From Thermoleophilia bacterium UBA6103 (GTDB lineage: Bacteria; Actinomycetota; Thermoleophilia; UBA2241): 64,000 nt of DNA. The notes under the pieces are model-generated. The model saw only the letters and a list, made by a program, of their open reading frames with translations. It searched no databases and had not been told where the DNA came from. Location: NCBI GenBank assembly GCA_002423545.1, contig DIWP01000023.1:10770-74769 (forward strand), written 5' to 3'. This document shows, piece by piece, positions 50,896-59,676 of this stretch; position 1 is the stretch's first letter, and each line of letters begins with the position of its first letter. A program made the translations under genes and the position numbers.

Positions 50896-51990
50896 TCAGC
50901 CGAGCAGCAGCGCCTGCACGCGCTGCATGAAGTCGTTGAAGTTCGCGGCGTATTCGGGCGAGCCCTCGACGGTCACGAAGCCGCGGCCGACACCGTCGAC
51001 GAAGCCGACCTCCTTGTTCATCACCGCCAGGGCCCCGTCCACACCGTGGAAGCGCAGGTGGACGAACGGCCGGCGACGTTCATAGAAGCCGCGGCCGGCC
51101 TTGCTGAGACCGGCGCGCACGCGCAGATACGCGGCGATGCCCTCCGGCTCCACACTCATCTGGTAGATGCGCTCCGGCTGGCGACTCGTCCAGCGCACCA
51201 TCTCCGGGTCGCCGGCCTTGTTGTACTGGCTCAGCGCCGTGGTGATCATGTACAGCGTCATCTTGACCTTGAGACGGCGCTTGTCCGCGTCCTTCGGCTG
51301 GGCGCTGGGCAGCAGCAGCTTGAGCGCCAGGAGCAGCACAACGACCTTGGCCAGCAGGCCGGGGCGACTGAGGCCCTTGATCCCGGGCAGGACCGTCTTG
51401 CCGGCGAAGAAGTCGTTCATCTTGTAGACGTCGGCGAAGGTGAAGGTGATCGTCGGCTTAGCTGTCTCGCCATGGGCACCGTGGTCGTAGACGCCCGGCT
51501 CCACGCGGACCACGCCGTCGTCGATGATCACGTGGGCGGCGAGCGGCTGGGCGCCGGTGGGGTCCGCCGTTGAGGCGGCCGGCGTGCCGTGCGGCCGACC
51601 GGGTGCCGCCCTGCCGCCGGTGCCCTGCGCGGCGGGGGTGAACGGCTCCGGGCCGGCGAACCCGCCCGGCGCCGTGCCGGGGGTGCCGGCCCCGTCCTTG
51701 ACGCGGAACTGGACGACGGCGTGCACGCCGGTGAAGCGCCGGTTCATGGCCTGGTCGTCCTCGACGATCACCTTGAGGACCGGCAGGGCGGCACGCAGGA
51801 AGAGGCGCGCCCGCAGCAGCTGCCGGTCGGGCGGGGGCACGTGCGGCGCCGGTCCGGGCAAGGCGGTGCCCGACGCGCCGGCGGCATCTCGCGGCGGCGC
51901 GGCGCCGAGCCCGCCGGCCTCCGGCGGCGCCGATCCCGGCAGGACGGCGCCGGACCCGGCGCCCGGAGCATGTGCTGCTGAGCCGGCCAT
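50896..51990 (-). CDS. SCP2-like (sterol-carrier-type) protein, last gene of the transketolase operon
   Basis: The 364-residue protein has an Ala/Pro-rich N-terminus (1-55) and a lipid-transfer-like region: LLRARLFLRAALPVLKVIVE, VVQFRVKDG, ITFTFADVYKMNDFFAGK and FVTVEGSPEYAANFNDFMQR, VQALL. The spacing and end resemble SCP2/alkyl-sulfatase C-terminal domains that bind hydrophobic ligands. A Gly/Pro/Ala insertion (about 105-155) interrupts the first sheet. It is a paralogue of the protein at 55614-56570 that opens the operon (RARLNLHAVLPGLEDVV there). Its ATG overlaps the stop of the transketolase gene. The ligand is unknown. Confidence 0.6.
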   Translation of the reverse strand: MAGSAAHAPGAGSGAVLPGSAPPEAGGLGAAPPRDAAGASGTALPGPAPHVPPPDRQLLRARLFLRAALPVLKVIVEDDQAMNRRFTGVHAVVQFRVKDGAGTPGTAPGGFAGPEPFTPAAQGTGGRAAPGRPHGTPAASTADPTGAQPLAAHVIIDDGVVRVEPGVYDHGAHGETAKPTITFTFADVYKMNDFFAGKTVLPGIKGLSRPGLLAKVVVLLLALKLLLPSAQPKDADKRRLKVKMTLYMITTALSQYNKAGDPEMVRWTSRQPERIYQMSVEPEGIAAYLRVRAGLSKAGRGFYERRRPFVHLRFHGVDGALAVMNKEVGFVDGVGRGFVTVEGSPEYAANFNDFMQRVQALLLG

Positions 51991-53006
51991 CAGACCTCGT
52001 CCTCCCAGTCCTCGTCGAGCTCGGCGACGATGCCGAGCATGACGCGGATCCTGTCCACGATGCCGTCGATGTCGATGCCGTAGTGGCAGTAGAGGTCCTC
52101 GGGGTAGCCGACCTCGCTGTAGCAGTCGGGCAGGCCGACCTTGGCGAAGGTGCAGGCGACGCCGCTCTGCGCGAGCACATCGGCCACGGCGCTGCCGAGG
52201 CCGCCGATGACGGTGTGCTCCTCGACCGTCAGGATGTGACCGGTCTCCCGCGCCGCCGACAGGACGGCGGCGTCGTCGAGCGGCTTGAGCGTGTGCATGT
52301 TGAGCACCCGTACCGAGACGCCGTCTGTTTCGGCCAGGATGGTCGCCGCCTGCGCGGCGTGGTACACGGCCACGCCGCAGCAGACGATCGTGAAGTCGCC
52401 TCCGGGCGCGATCTCGACGGCCTGCCCGATCCGGAAGCCGTAGTCCTCTGAGTCGTAGTGCAGCGGCTCGAAGCCGCGGCCGAGGCGGATGTACGCCGGG
52501 CCCGGCCGCTCGACGCAGGCACGGACGGCGTTGGCCGTCTCGAAGCCGTCGGCCGGCACGATCACGGTCATGCCCGCCAGGGCGCGCATGATCGCGATGT
52601 CTTCGGTGCAGTGATGGGTCGTCCCCGCCTGCCCGAACGATATGCCGCCGTGCGTGGCGATGATCTTCACGTCGAGGCCCTGATAGCAGATGTCGGTGCG
52701 CACCTGCTCGAGCGCCCGCATACTGGCGAACACCGACATGGTGCTCACAAACGGCACCAGGCCGGCCTTGGCCATGCCGGCCGCCATGCCGAAGAGGTTC
52801 TGCTCGGCGATGCCGACGTTGACCAGCCGCTCCGGGAAGCGCTCCCCGAACACGCCGATCTTGGTCGACCTGGCGAGGTCGGCGGTGAGCGCCACGATCC
52901 GCGCGTCCTTCTCCCCCAGCTCGGTGAGCACGCGGCCGTAGATCTCCGCCTGGGTGAGCGTGTTGGCGTCGTAGACGTTCCAGGTGGTGCCGGTGACTTC
53001 GGGCAT
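51990..53006 (-). CDS. Transketolase, C-terminal section (split enzyme)
   Basis: The 338-residue protein holds the pyrimidine-binding domain (RIVALTADLARSTKIGVFGE, ERLVNVGIAEQNLFGMAAGM with the catalytic Glu) and the C-terminal domain (GHILTVEEHTVIGGLGSAVA). With the N-terminal section at 53317-54246 it should form a thiamine-diphosphate transketolase moving two-carbon units. Split forms are typical of archaea and of dedicated biosynthetic or degradative clusters and differ from housekeeping single-chain enzymes. ATG 53006 follows GGGGAGAG. The substrate pair is unknown. Confidence 0.9.
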   Translation of the reverse strand: MPEVTGTTWNVYDANTLTQAEIYGRVLTELGEKDARIVALTADLARSTKIGVFGERFPERLVNVGIAEQNLFGMAAGMAKAGLVPFVSTMSVFASMRALEQVRTDICYQGLDVKIIATHGGISFGQAGTTHHCTEDIAIMRALAGMTVIVPADGFETANAVRACVERPGPAYIRLGRGFEPLHYDSEDYGFRIGQAVEIAPGGDFTIVCCGVAVYHAAQAATILAETDGVSVRVLNMHTLKPLDDAAVLSAARETGHILTVEEHTVIGGLGSAVADVLAQSGVACTFAKVGLPDCYSEVGYPEDLYCHYGIDIDGIVDRIRVMLGIVAELDEDWEDEV

Positions 53007-53035
53007 CGGCCTCTCTCCCCTCTCGATACCGGCCG

Positions 53036-53320
53036 CTAGACCTCGACCTGCTCCACGTCCTCGAGGACCCAGGCCGTCACCGGGCCGACGGCGCTGACCC
53101 ACTCGAACGCCTCCTGCGTCTCGAACGAGGCCACGAACCGGCGGGCGTTCTCCGCGTCGTCCCAGTCGAAGAGCGCGAAGTAGTCGTTGGGCCCCTCCTG
53201 ACCACGCAGCAGCACGCCACCCCTGGAGCCGTACCGGCGCCGGCGCTCGGCGTCGAAGTCGAACACCGTGCGGAACTTGTCGTAGTCCTGGACGTTGTGG
53301 TGGATGAGCACGCGAGTCAT
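53036..53320 (-). CDS. Small ferredoxin-fold protein (ABM/Dabb-like)
   Basis: The 94-residue protein reads MTRVLIHHNVQDYDKFRTVF, then GVLLRGQEGPNDYFALFDWD and ENARRFVASFETQEAF, the beta-alpha-beta repeat of dimeric alpha-beta-barrel proteins (antibiotic-biosynthesis-monooxygenase or EthD/Dabb type). Members act as small oxygenases, cyclases or isomerases, or bind ligands. It lies between the two transketolase halves and overlaps the N-section stop (ATGA), so it probably works on the same pathway. Confidence 0.7.
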   Translation of the reverse strand: MTRVLIHHNVQDYDKFRTVFDFDAERRRRYGSRGGVLLRGQEGPNDYFALFDWDDAENARRFVASFETQEAFEWVSAVGPVTAWVLEDVEQVEV

Positions 53321-54246
53321 GTCCGCCTCCCCGTGATCGAGGCCTTGGCCTTTTCGGCGAGCTCCGAGTCGAGGCTGCCGTAGTGCCACTTCACGTTACC
53401 CTCCATGAAGTCGACGCCCTTTCCCTTGACGGTATTGGCGATGATGACGGTCGGCCGGCCGGCGGTGTCCGCCGAGGCGGCGCCGGACGCTGCTGACGGG
53501 CCGGCGGCGGCGCCCGGCCGGCCGGCGCCCGACCTTCCGGCGAGCGGCCGCCCAGCGCGGGCGCGGGCCCCCTCGATGGCGGCCGCGATCTGAACGAAGT
53601 CGTGGCCGTCGATCTCCACGACCTGGAACCCGAACGCCCGCCACTTGTCGGCCAGCGGCTCCAGCGACATGACCTCTTCGGTGGGGCCGTCGATCATGAG
53701 CCCGTTGCGGTCGACAAGGGTGATGAGGTTGGTGGCGCCATGGTGGGAGGCGGCCATGGCCGCCTCCCACACCGAGCCCTCGTTGCACTCGCCGTCGCCG
53801 AGCAGGCAGTAGGTGAGCCACGACTCCTTCTGGTAGCGGGCGCCCCAAGCCATGCCGAGCGCCTGCGAGAGGCCGTGCCCCAGCGAACCGGTCGAAGCAT
53901 CGACCCCCGGCACCTTGCCGCCGTCCAGGTGCATGCCGAAGGGGCTCTTGAAATGGTTGAACTCGTGCAGCAGTCCGCCGGGGAAATAGCCACGGTCGGC
54001 CAGCACGCTGGCCAGGCCGACCCCGGCATGTCCTTTGCTCAGCACGAAGCGGTCTCGTTGCGCCCAGTCGGGCTCGTCGGGCCGCACGTTCAGGTACTTG
54101 TAGTAGAGCGCCGTGAGGAGGTCGGCGCTGCTCAGAGCGCCGCCGATGTGGGCGCCGCCGGCCCACGTGGTGACGTCGATCATCAGACAGCGCAGCTCGC
54201 GCGCCTTGGCCTGGAGGTCGCGGACCTCGTCGTCGGTCAGCGGCAT
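53317..54246 (-). CDS. Transketolase, N-terminal section (split enzyme)
   Basis: The 309-residue protein has the diphosphate-binding domain: WAGGAHIGGALSSADLLTAL, SKGHAGVGLASVLADRGYFP, GSLGHGLSQALGMAWGARYQ, and the ThDP motif LLGDGECNEGSVWEAAMAAS with VDRNGLMIDG. A Gly/Ala/Pro-rich insertion (about 240-275) sits before TVIIANTVKGKGVDFMEG. ATG 54246 is used, 61 bp after the aminotransferase. It pairs with the C-terminal section downstream. Confidence 0.9.
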   Translation of the reverse strand: MPLTDDEVRDLQAKARELRCLMIDVTTWAGGAHIGGALSSADLLTALYYKYLNVRPDEPDWAQRDRFVLSKGHAGVGLASVLADRGYFPGGLLHEFNHFKSPFGMHLDGGKVPGVDASTGSLGHGLSQALGMAWGARYQKESWLTYCLLGDGECNEGSVWEAAMAASHHGATNLITLVDRNGLMIDGPTEEVMSLEPLADKWRAFGFQVVEIDGHDFVQIAAAIEGARARAGRPLAGRSGAGRPGAAAGPSAASGAASADTAGRPTVIIANTVKGKGVDFMEGNVKWHYGSLDSELAEKAKASITGRRT

Positions 54247-54307
54247 CGGCGGCCTCCTGGTACGTTCGCGGCCGAGGCCGGGCGCCTGACGGACACCGAA
54301 GCGGGCA

Positions 54308-55555
54308 TCACGTGCCCCCTTCTTCATCGAGCACCGTGAACGCCTCCTCGACGATCGCCAGCGTGCGCTCCAGGTCCTCGTCGGTGTGCGCGCAGGAGAC
54401 CAGCCAGTTGTGATGCGACGTGAAGTAGGCGCCGCGCCGCGTGCACTCGGCACAGAGACGCTGGTGGAGCATCGTGCTCTCGTCGTCGGTGAGCCGCAGG
54501 TACGGCATCTGCGGCGGGCCGGTCACCTTGAGGTCGTGCCCGTGGGCGTCGGCGATGCGCTTCATGCCGTCGGTGAGCCGGCGGCCGTAGTCTGCCATGT
54601 ACGCCGGCGCGTCGCGACGCTGCAGCTCGTCGATGCAGGCCAGCGCCGCCGCCATCGGCACCGCCTGGAACCAGTAGCTGCCTGTGTAGAACACGCCGGC
54701 CGCCTCGCTCTTCAGCTCGCCGCGCCCCACCATGGCCGAGATCGGGTAGCCGTTGGCGATCGCCTTGCAGTAGCAGGCCAGGTCCGGGCGGAAGCCGAAG
54801 TACTCGTTGGACCCGCGCAGGTCCAGCCGGAAGCCGGCCCGCACGTCGTCGAGGATGAGGACCACGCCGTGCCGGTCGCAGAGCTCGCGGATGCGCTGCC
54901 AGTAGCCCTCGGCCGGCAGCTCGTTGTCGGCGAACGTGAGGTGCTGGTACGGGGTGCTGATGAAGGCGGCGATGCGGCCGGGCTGCTCCTCGAGCACACA
55001 CTCGAAGGCGGCGGCATGGTTCCAGGGGATGCGGACGACGTTCTCGGTGTCCTGAGGCACCACGCCGTGATGGCCGCCGCCCTGCATCCAGGCGGCGACA
55101 CCGTGATAGCCGCCCTCGATGGCGACGATCTTGGACCGGCCGGTGGCGGCGCGGGCGATCATCGTCGCGTAGGTGGTCATGTCGCCGCCGTTCTTGGCGA
55201 AGAACGCCCAGTCGGCGAAGGGGATGAGCTCCACCAGGCGCTCGGCCAGATCGACCATCAGCGGCGAGGCGCCCATCAGCGTGTCGCCCTTCTCCGCCTG
55301 CTTGCGGGCCGCCTCATCGACGACCGGGTCGTTGTAGCCCAGGACCATCGGCCCGTAGGCGCACATGTAGTCGATGAAGTCGTTGCCGTCGACATCGGTG
55401 AAGTGCGAGCCCTTGCCGCTGACGGCGAAGAACGGGTAGCTGGTCGGCGGCACCAGCGGCGCCGGGCTGAAGTGGCCGTAGATGCCGCAGGGGATCACCT
55501 CGGCGGCGCGTCGGAACAGCGCCTGGGAGCCGGCGAACGAATAGGTCTCCATCAT
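54308..55555 (-). CDS. Class III aminotransferase, glutamate-1-semialdehyde-aminomutase-like
   Basis: The 415-residue PLP enzyme has the fold-type I class III layout: FTDVDGNDFIDYMCAYGPMV, EGGYHGVAAW, LILDDVRAGFRLDLRGSNEY with Asp237, and the PLP Lys264 in CYCKAIANGYPISAMVGRGE. The closest resemblance is to HemL-like enzymes, but the context (transketolase halves, SCP2-like proteins) is not haem synthesis. It probably transaminates a keto or aldehyde group made or consumed by the transketolase. The start is ATG; MET-MET alternatives differ by one codon. Confidence 0.85.
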   Translation of the reverse strand: MMETYSFAGSQALFRRAAEVIPCGIYGHFSPAPLVPPTSYPFFAVSGKGSHFTDVDGNDFIDYMCAYGPMVLGYNDPVVDEAARKQAEKGDTLMGASPLMVDLAERLVELIPFADWAFFAKNGGDMTTYATMIARAATGRSKIVAIEGGYHGVAAWMQGGGHHGVVPQDTENVVRIPWNHAAAFECVLEEQPGRIAAFISTPYQHLTFADNELPAEGYWQRIRELCDRHGVVLILDDVRAGFRLDLRGSNEYFGFRPDLACYCKAIANGYPISAMVGRGELKSEAAGVFYTGSYWFQAVPMAAALACIDELQRRDAPAYMADYGRRLTDGMKRIADAHGHDLKVTGPPQMPYLRLTDDESTMLHQRLCAECTRRGAYFTSHHNWLVSCAHTDEDLERTLAIVEEAFTVLDEEGGT

Positions 55556-55613
55556 CGGCTCCCACTCGAAGCTGCACGGACGGACGGATCCTGACTCATC
55601 GTCGCTCCCCCAC

Positions 55614-56570
55614 TCACGAGAGGTAGATCGGGACGCGCTCCAGGACGAGCCCCAGGGCGTCGACCTTCGGCAGCTGACCGCTGATCTCGACGTCGCCGCA
55701 GGCGACGGCGGCGAACGTGTCGAGCGTGCCGTTGAGGAAGGCGCTCGCGATGTGCACGTCCCGCATGCGGATCAGAGCGGTCGGGGAGTCGATCTCGCCC
55801 TTCACCGCGACGATACGCTGCGGTCCCAGCACCAGGCCGACGCTGGGACCGTCGGGCAGCACCGTGAGAGCGATCGACCCGCCGTCGAAGACCCGGCGAA
55901 AGCCGGCCGCCGGTGGGTCGTGCTCCAGCAGGATCGGCACGGCGAAGGCGGCCGTGGTGAGCATCAGCCGCGTGTTCATGGCCAGGTAGTCGGGATCGAC
56001 CAGCAGCTCCGGAGTCGGCTTGAGGTAGTGCGCCAGACGATCGCTCAGCTGCGTGAACTCCTTCTGCATGAAGCCGAGCTTGCCGAACCCGCGCAGCGGG
56101 ATCGGCGTGCCGGAACCGTCGAACATGCGGTTCAGGTGCGCCGACGACGTGAACCAGAGCGTGACCGTGCCGCCCCCACCGCGGCCGTCGGCCCGGTCCT
56201 CGCCGTCGCGGTGTCGACCGCCTCTGTCCGACGACTCGCCGTCGCGAGCGGCCCCGTTCCCGGCGCCGCGATCTGCCTCGGCGCCACTCCCGGCGCCACA
56301 GACGGCCGCCTCTCCGCCGTCGCCGGCCTCGGCACCCAGCGGCCACACCCGGCAGCGGCCACCGGCGAAGCGCACCGCTGCCGCCGGACCGCCGGCGACC
56401 TTGAAGTGGACGGTGAGATCGGTCCCGGCGACCAGGGCCGCCATCTCGGCGTCGCCGGCGACCACATCCTCCAGGCCGGGGAGCACGGCGTGCAGATTCA
56501 ATCGCGCCCGGACCGCTTCGTAGCGCGCATCGCGCCGCGGCGCCGCGCCGGCCGTTCCCAGGACGCTCAC
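55614..56570 (-). CDS. SCP2-like protein, first gene of the transketolase operon
   Basis: The 318-residue protein is a paralogue of the 50896-51990 product: YEAVRARLNLHAVLPGLEDV, VHFKVAGGPAAAVRFAGG, TVTLWFTSSAHLNRMFDGSG and the end GDVEISGQLPKVDALGLVLE. These fit SCP2-type lipid-binding domains. A Gly/Asp/Arg-rich low-complexity insertion (about 80-135) interrupts it. The start is GTG 56570 behind GGGAGG. Its position at the head of the operon, with the related gene at the tail, suggests the pathway handles a hydrophobic substrate or lipid. Confidence 0.6.
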   Translation of the reverse strand: MSVLGTAGAAPRRDARYEAVRARLNLHAVLPGLEDVVAGDAEMAALVAGTDLTVHFKVAGGPAAAVRFAGGRCRVWPLGAEAGDGGEAAVCGAGSGAEADRGAGNGAARDGESSDRGGRHRDGEDRADGRGGGGTVTLWFTSSAHLNRMFDGSGTPIPLRGFGKLGFMQKEFTQLSDRLAHYLKPTPELLVDPDYLAMNTRLMLTTAAFAVPILLEHDPPAAGFRRVFDGGSIALTVLPDGPSVGLVLGPQRIVAVKGEIDSPTALIRMRDVHIASAFLNGTLDTFAAVACGDVEISGQLPKVDALGLVLERVPIYLS

Positions 56571-56907
56571 CGACCCACCTCCCCGTATCCCGCGCTCATC
56601 ATCTCCCCCGCCCTTCTCCCGCCCGATGGCTCTCGAGCACCTGCGACCGACAGCCTGAGCCCGTTCGACAGCGCTCCCGGAACGCGAGCTCCTGCTCGCC
56701 GCGCCCCGACCGGCGCCGCCAGGGCCGACCTGCCGCAAGCCGTGGACGCCACACGACGGATCATCGCGTCTGGCGGGACCGACGGCCCTGCCATCATGGT
56801 AAGCGACCGCGGCAGCGGCGTCCACGGCCGCAGACGCCTGCCGCGGCTCGGCCGCCCGGCGGCGTCGGTCGCCCGACGGCAAGGCCGGCTGCTCGCCGCC
56901 GGGCCTC
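56571..56907. other. Intergenic region without a recognisable gene
   Basis: About 340 bp between the drug exporter stop and the head of the SCP2/transketolase operon. It should hold the promoter of that operon; I see no convincing -10/-35 pair and no conserved gene. Confidence 0.5.
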
Positions 56908-58497
56908 CTACTTCTCCGGCTGCACGACGAGGAGCTCTTCGCGACGGGCCGACCGGTCGCGCAGCAGGAACCAGGCCACGCCCGCGCCGATGAGCGCGAA
57001 GACGATCGAGGGCCACATGGCGCGTGCCACCGCCGCATCGAACGCCTGCGTGACGATGGACTGCGGCTCGGCGCTGATGTCCGTGAGGGAGTCCACCGGG
57101 ACCGACCCGGTCATGACGTCGAGGAAACGGCCGACGGCGGCGTCGTCGAGCGTCACCGCAGACAGCAGGCTCCGCAGTCGATCGCCGGCGGCCGTCTGGA
57201 ACACCGCCGTCGAGGCGGCGACGCCGAAGGATCCGCCGATCATGCTGGCCGCCTTGAAGACGCCGGAGGCGACGCCCTCACCGGCGGCGCCGACATCTTC
57301 CAGGGCGACGGCGGCACAGGGCGTGATCTGCAGGCCGATACCGACACCGATGAGGATGAACGGCGCCAGCAGCTCCGAGTAGGCGCCGCCGAGGTCGAGC
57401 AGGAGAAAGCAACCGCCGGCCAGCAGCGCCATGCCCGCGGTCGTGGCCAGCCGCGCCCCGGAGCGGTACCCCCAGCGTGTGCCGAGCGGGTTCGCGAGGA
57501 GGATGGGGATGGTCGCCGGCAGCAGGAGCGCACCGGCGACCAGCGGGCTGAACTGCTCGACGACCTGCAGGTAGAGCGCCATGAAGAAGACGACGGCTGA
57601 GAAGACGAAGTTGGCGATGAAGTTGGCCACGACGGCACCGTCGAAGCGGGCGCGGCGGAAGATCGAGAGCGCGATCACCGGCGAGGGTGACCGGCGTTCG
57701 ACGACGACGAAGGCGGTGAGCAGCACGACCGCCCCGCCGAAGGACCCGATCAGCACCAGCGGCCCGCCGTCGTCGACGCGTACCAGGCCGTAGCAGACGA
57801 GGAACAGGCCCGCGACCAGGGTCAGCGTACCGGGGACGTCGATGCGACGGTCGGCATCCTTCTGCCGGCTCTCACCGGTGCTCCAGAGCACGAGCGCCAG
57901 CGCCACGACTCCCAACGGCAGGTTGATCCAGAAGACCCACCGCCACGAGAGGGCTGCGATGAGGCCGCCTCCCACGAGCGGCCCGAGCGCCTGCGCGCCC
58001 CAGCAGGTGGCGATCCAGGCCCCGATGGCCGTGTCACGCTCGCGCCCCCGGAACGACACCGCCACGATGGCCAGAGCGGAAGGCAGCACGGCCGCCGCCC
58101 CGGCGCCCTGGATGACACGTCCCACGATCACCGCCTGGGGACCGTCGGCCAGCGCCGCCGGCAGAGAGCCGATCATCACGAGGGCGGTACCGATGCAGAA
58201 GACCAGCCGGCGGCCGAAGACATCGCCGAAGCGGCCGCTGACGATGATCAGCGCGCCGGCCAGGAAGTACCCGTTGACCGCCCACTGCAGCACGTCCATG
58301 GAGCCGCCGAGGTCGCGGCCGATCGACGGCAGCGCGATCGAGATGTCGCTGGCCGTGACCCAGACCAGGGCCGTCACCAGGCAGAGGCCCAGCAGCGACC
58401 ACCAGCGTCGCGGCAGCTCCCGACAGGTCGGCGAGCCGCTCATCTGTGGAGCACTGCCGCAGGCGCGCCACCGCACACGGCTCATAGAACCTGTCAT
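56908..58497 (-). CDS. DHA2-family major facilitator, 14-helix drug:proton antiporter
   Basis: The 529-residue membrane protein has 14 predicted segments and DHA2 motifs: motif A GRFGDVFGRRLVF, motif C-like GPLVGGGLIAALSWRWVFWI NLP region, and ALPSIGRDLGGS with VNGYFLAGALIIVSG at the first helices. Such exporters remove drugs or lipophilic compounds. I start it at ATG 58497 behind GAGGAGACGG; shorter forms from 58485 or 58443 are possible. It is divergent from the GGDEF gene with about 150 bp between, and lies upstream of the lipid-like cluster on the same strand. Confidence 0.88.
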   Translation of the reverse strand: MTGSMSRVRWRACGSAPQMSGSPTCRELPRRWWSLLGLCLVTALVWVTASDISIALPSIGRDLGGSMDVLQWAVNGYFLAGALIIVSGRFGDVFGRRLVFCIGTALVMIGSLPAALADGPQAVIVGRVIQGAGAAAVLPSALAIVAVSFRGRERDTAIGAWIATCWGAQALGPLVGGGLIAALSWRWVFWINLPLGVVALALVLWSTGESRQKDADRRIDVPGTLTLVAGLFLVCYGLVRVDDGGPLVLIGSFGGAVVLLTAFVVVERRSPSPVIALSIFRRARFDGAVVANFIANFVFSAVVFFMALYLQVVEQFSPLVAGALLLPATIPILLANPLGTRWGYRSGARLATTAGMALLAGGCFLLLDLGGAYSELLAPFILIGVGIGLQITPCAAVALEDVGAAGEGVASGVFKAASMIGGSFGVAASTAVFQTAAGDRLRSLLSAVTLDDAAVGRFLDVMTGSVPVDSLTDISAEPQSIVTQAFDAAVARAMWPSIVFALIGAGVAWFLLRDRSARREELLVVQPEK

Positions 58498-58644
58498 CGA
58501 CCGTCTCCTCGAGTCGCACGTGGACTCCCGTGCAGCATGAATCGGCCGCAGGCGTGCGGGCCTTGAGCCACGCCCGACATCCCGGCGCCGCGCCCGGCCG
58601 ACCGGCGACTCAGTCCCTTCGCCATCTTCGACTACTGCTGCGAG

Positions 58645-59577
58645 ATGACCGGCGCCACGTCCGGCTACGTCGCCCTGCTCAGCGACGACGGCCAGGAGAA
58701 CGAAGTCCTCTTCCTCGAGGCCGGCGGGCTGCCATGCAGCGTCGATCCCGGCCTGCCGATGCCGATCCGCGGACTGCGCGCAGAGGCGTACGAAAGCAAG
58801 GCCGCCGTCTACCACAACGACTTCATGAGCAGTCATTGGGCGGGGCTGATGCCGCAGGGCCACGTGATCCTGTCCAACGTGCTGTTCGCGCCGCTGGTGG
58901 TCGACGGTGAGACGGCCGGGATCATCGGCCTGGCCAACAAGCCGAGCGACTTCACCGACGACGACGCCCGCATCGCCGCCGGCTTCGGGCGGCTGGCGGC
59001 GATCGCCCTCAAGAACAGCCTCGCCGTCGAGGCCAGGAACCGCGCCGAGACCGAGCTGCGACGCCTCGCCGTCACCGACCCGCTGACCGGGCTCTTCAAC
59101 CGACGGGCTTTCTTCGCCACCGCCGGCAACGAGGTCGAGCGTGCCAGACGGTACCGGCGCGCGCTCTCGTGCATGATGATCGACATCGACGGCTTCAAGG
59201 CGGTCAACGACAAGCATGGGCACGACGTCGGGGACGCGGTGCTGAGACGATGCTCCGAGACCGCCGTGCGACTGCTGCGCAAGCAGGACACCCTCGCCCG
59301 TCTGGGCGGTGACGAGCTCGCCATCCTGCTGCCGGAGACCGACGGCGATCGCGCGACCGTCCTGGCACGCCGGCTCGCCGGACAGATCGCCAAGGCCCGC
59401 GTGCCGACCGACGACGGCGACGTCGGCTTCACGGTCAGCATCGGCGTCGCGTCCTGGTCCTCCGACGACACCGACCTGGCTCCGGCGCTCAAGCGCGCCG
59501 ACGATGCGCTCTACGCGGCCAAGAAGGCCGGCGGCGGCCGGGTCGGCAGCAAGGCTTCGGCACCGGGGCCGTCCTGA
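58645..59577 (+). CDS. GAF-GGDEF protein, probable diguanylate cyclase with shortened N-terminus
   Basis: Residues 1-125 are a GAF domain lacking its first helix (TGATSGYVALLSDDGQENEV through LFAPLVVDGETAGIIGLANK); in-frame codons upstream (SPFAIFDYCCE) would complete it but have no start codon. Residues 140-300 form a GGDEF domain with ARLGGDELAILLPE (GGDEL at 221-225 in place of GGDEF) and an inhibitory RxxD site RKQD at 212-215, five residues before. It should make cyclic di-GMP, perhaps weakly. The C-terminal codons run into a 24-bp tandem repeat. No sensor partner lies nearby. Confidence 0.85.
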   Translation: MTGATSGYVALLSDDGQENEVLFLEAGGLPCSVDPGLPMPIRGLRAEAYESKAAVYHNDFMSSHWAGLMPQGHVILSNVLFAPLVVDGETAGIIGLANKPSDFTDDDARIAAGFGRLAAIALKNSLAVEARNRAETELRRLAVTDPLTGLFNRRAFFATAGNEVERARRYRRALSCMMIDIDGFKAVNDKHGHDVGDAVLRRCSETAVRLLRKQDTLARLGGDELAILLPETDGDRATVLARRLAGQIAKARVPTDDGDVGFTVSIGVASWSSDDTDLAPALKRADDALYAAKKAGGGRVGSKASAPGPS

Positions 59578-59630
59578 CCGTCGGTGCCGGGGCCGTCCCG
59601 ATCGCCGGCGCCGGGGCCGTCCCGACCGTC
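59559..59630. repeat. 24-bp tandem repeat (three units)
   Basis: Units at 59559, 59583 and 59607 follow GGYRCCGGGGCCGTCCYGAYCGYC. The first overlaps the last codons and stop of the GGDEF gene, so copy-number change could extend or alter that C-terminus. The array separates two convergent genes. Confidence 0.8.
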
Positions 59631-59676
59631 GGAAGCCGCGGCGATCGGGCAGCGCTGGGGACGACCCCCGTCCTCC

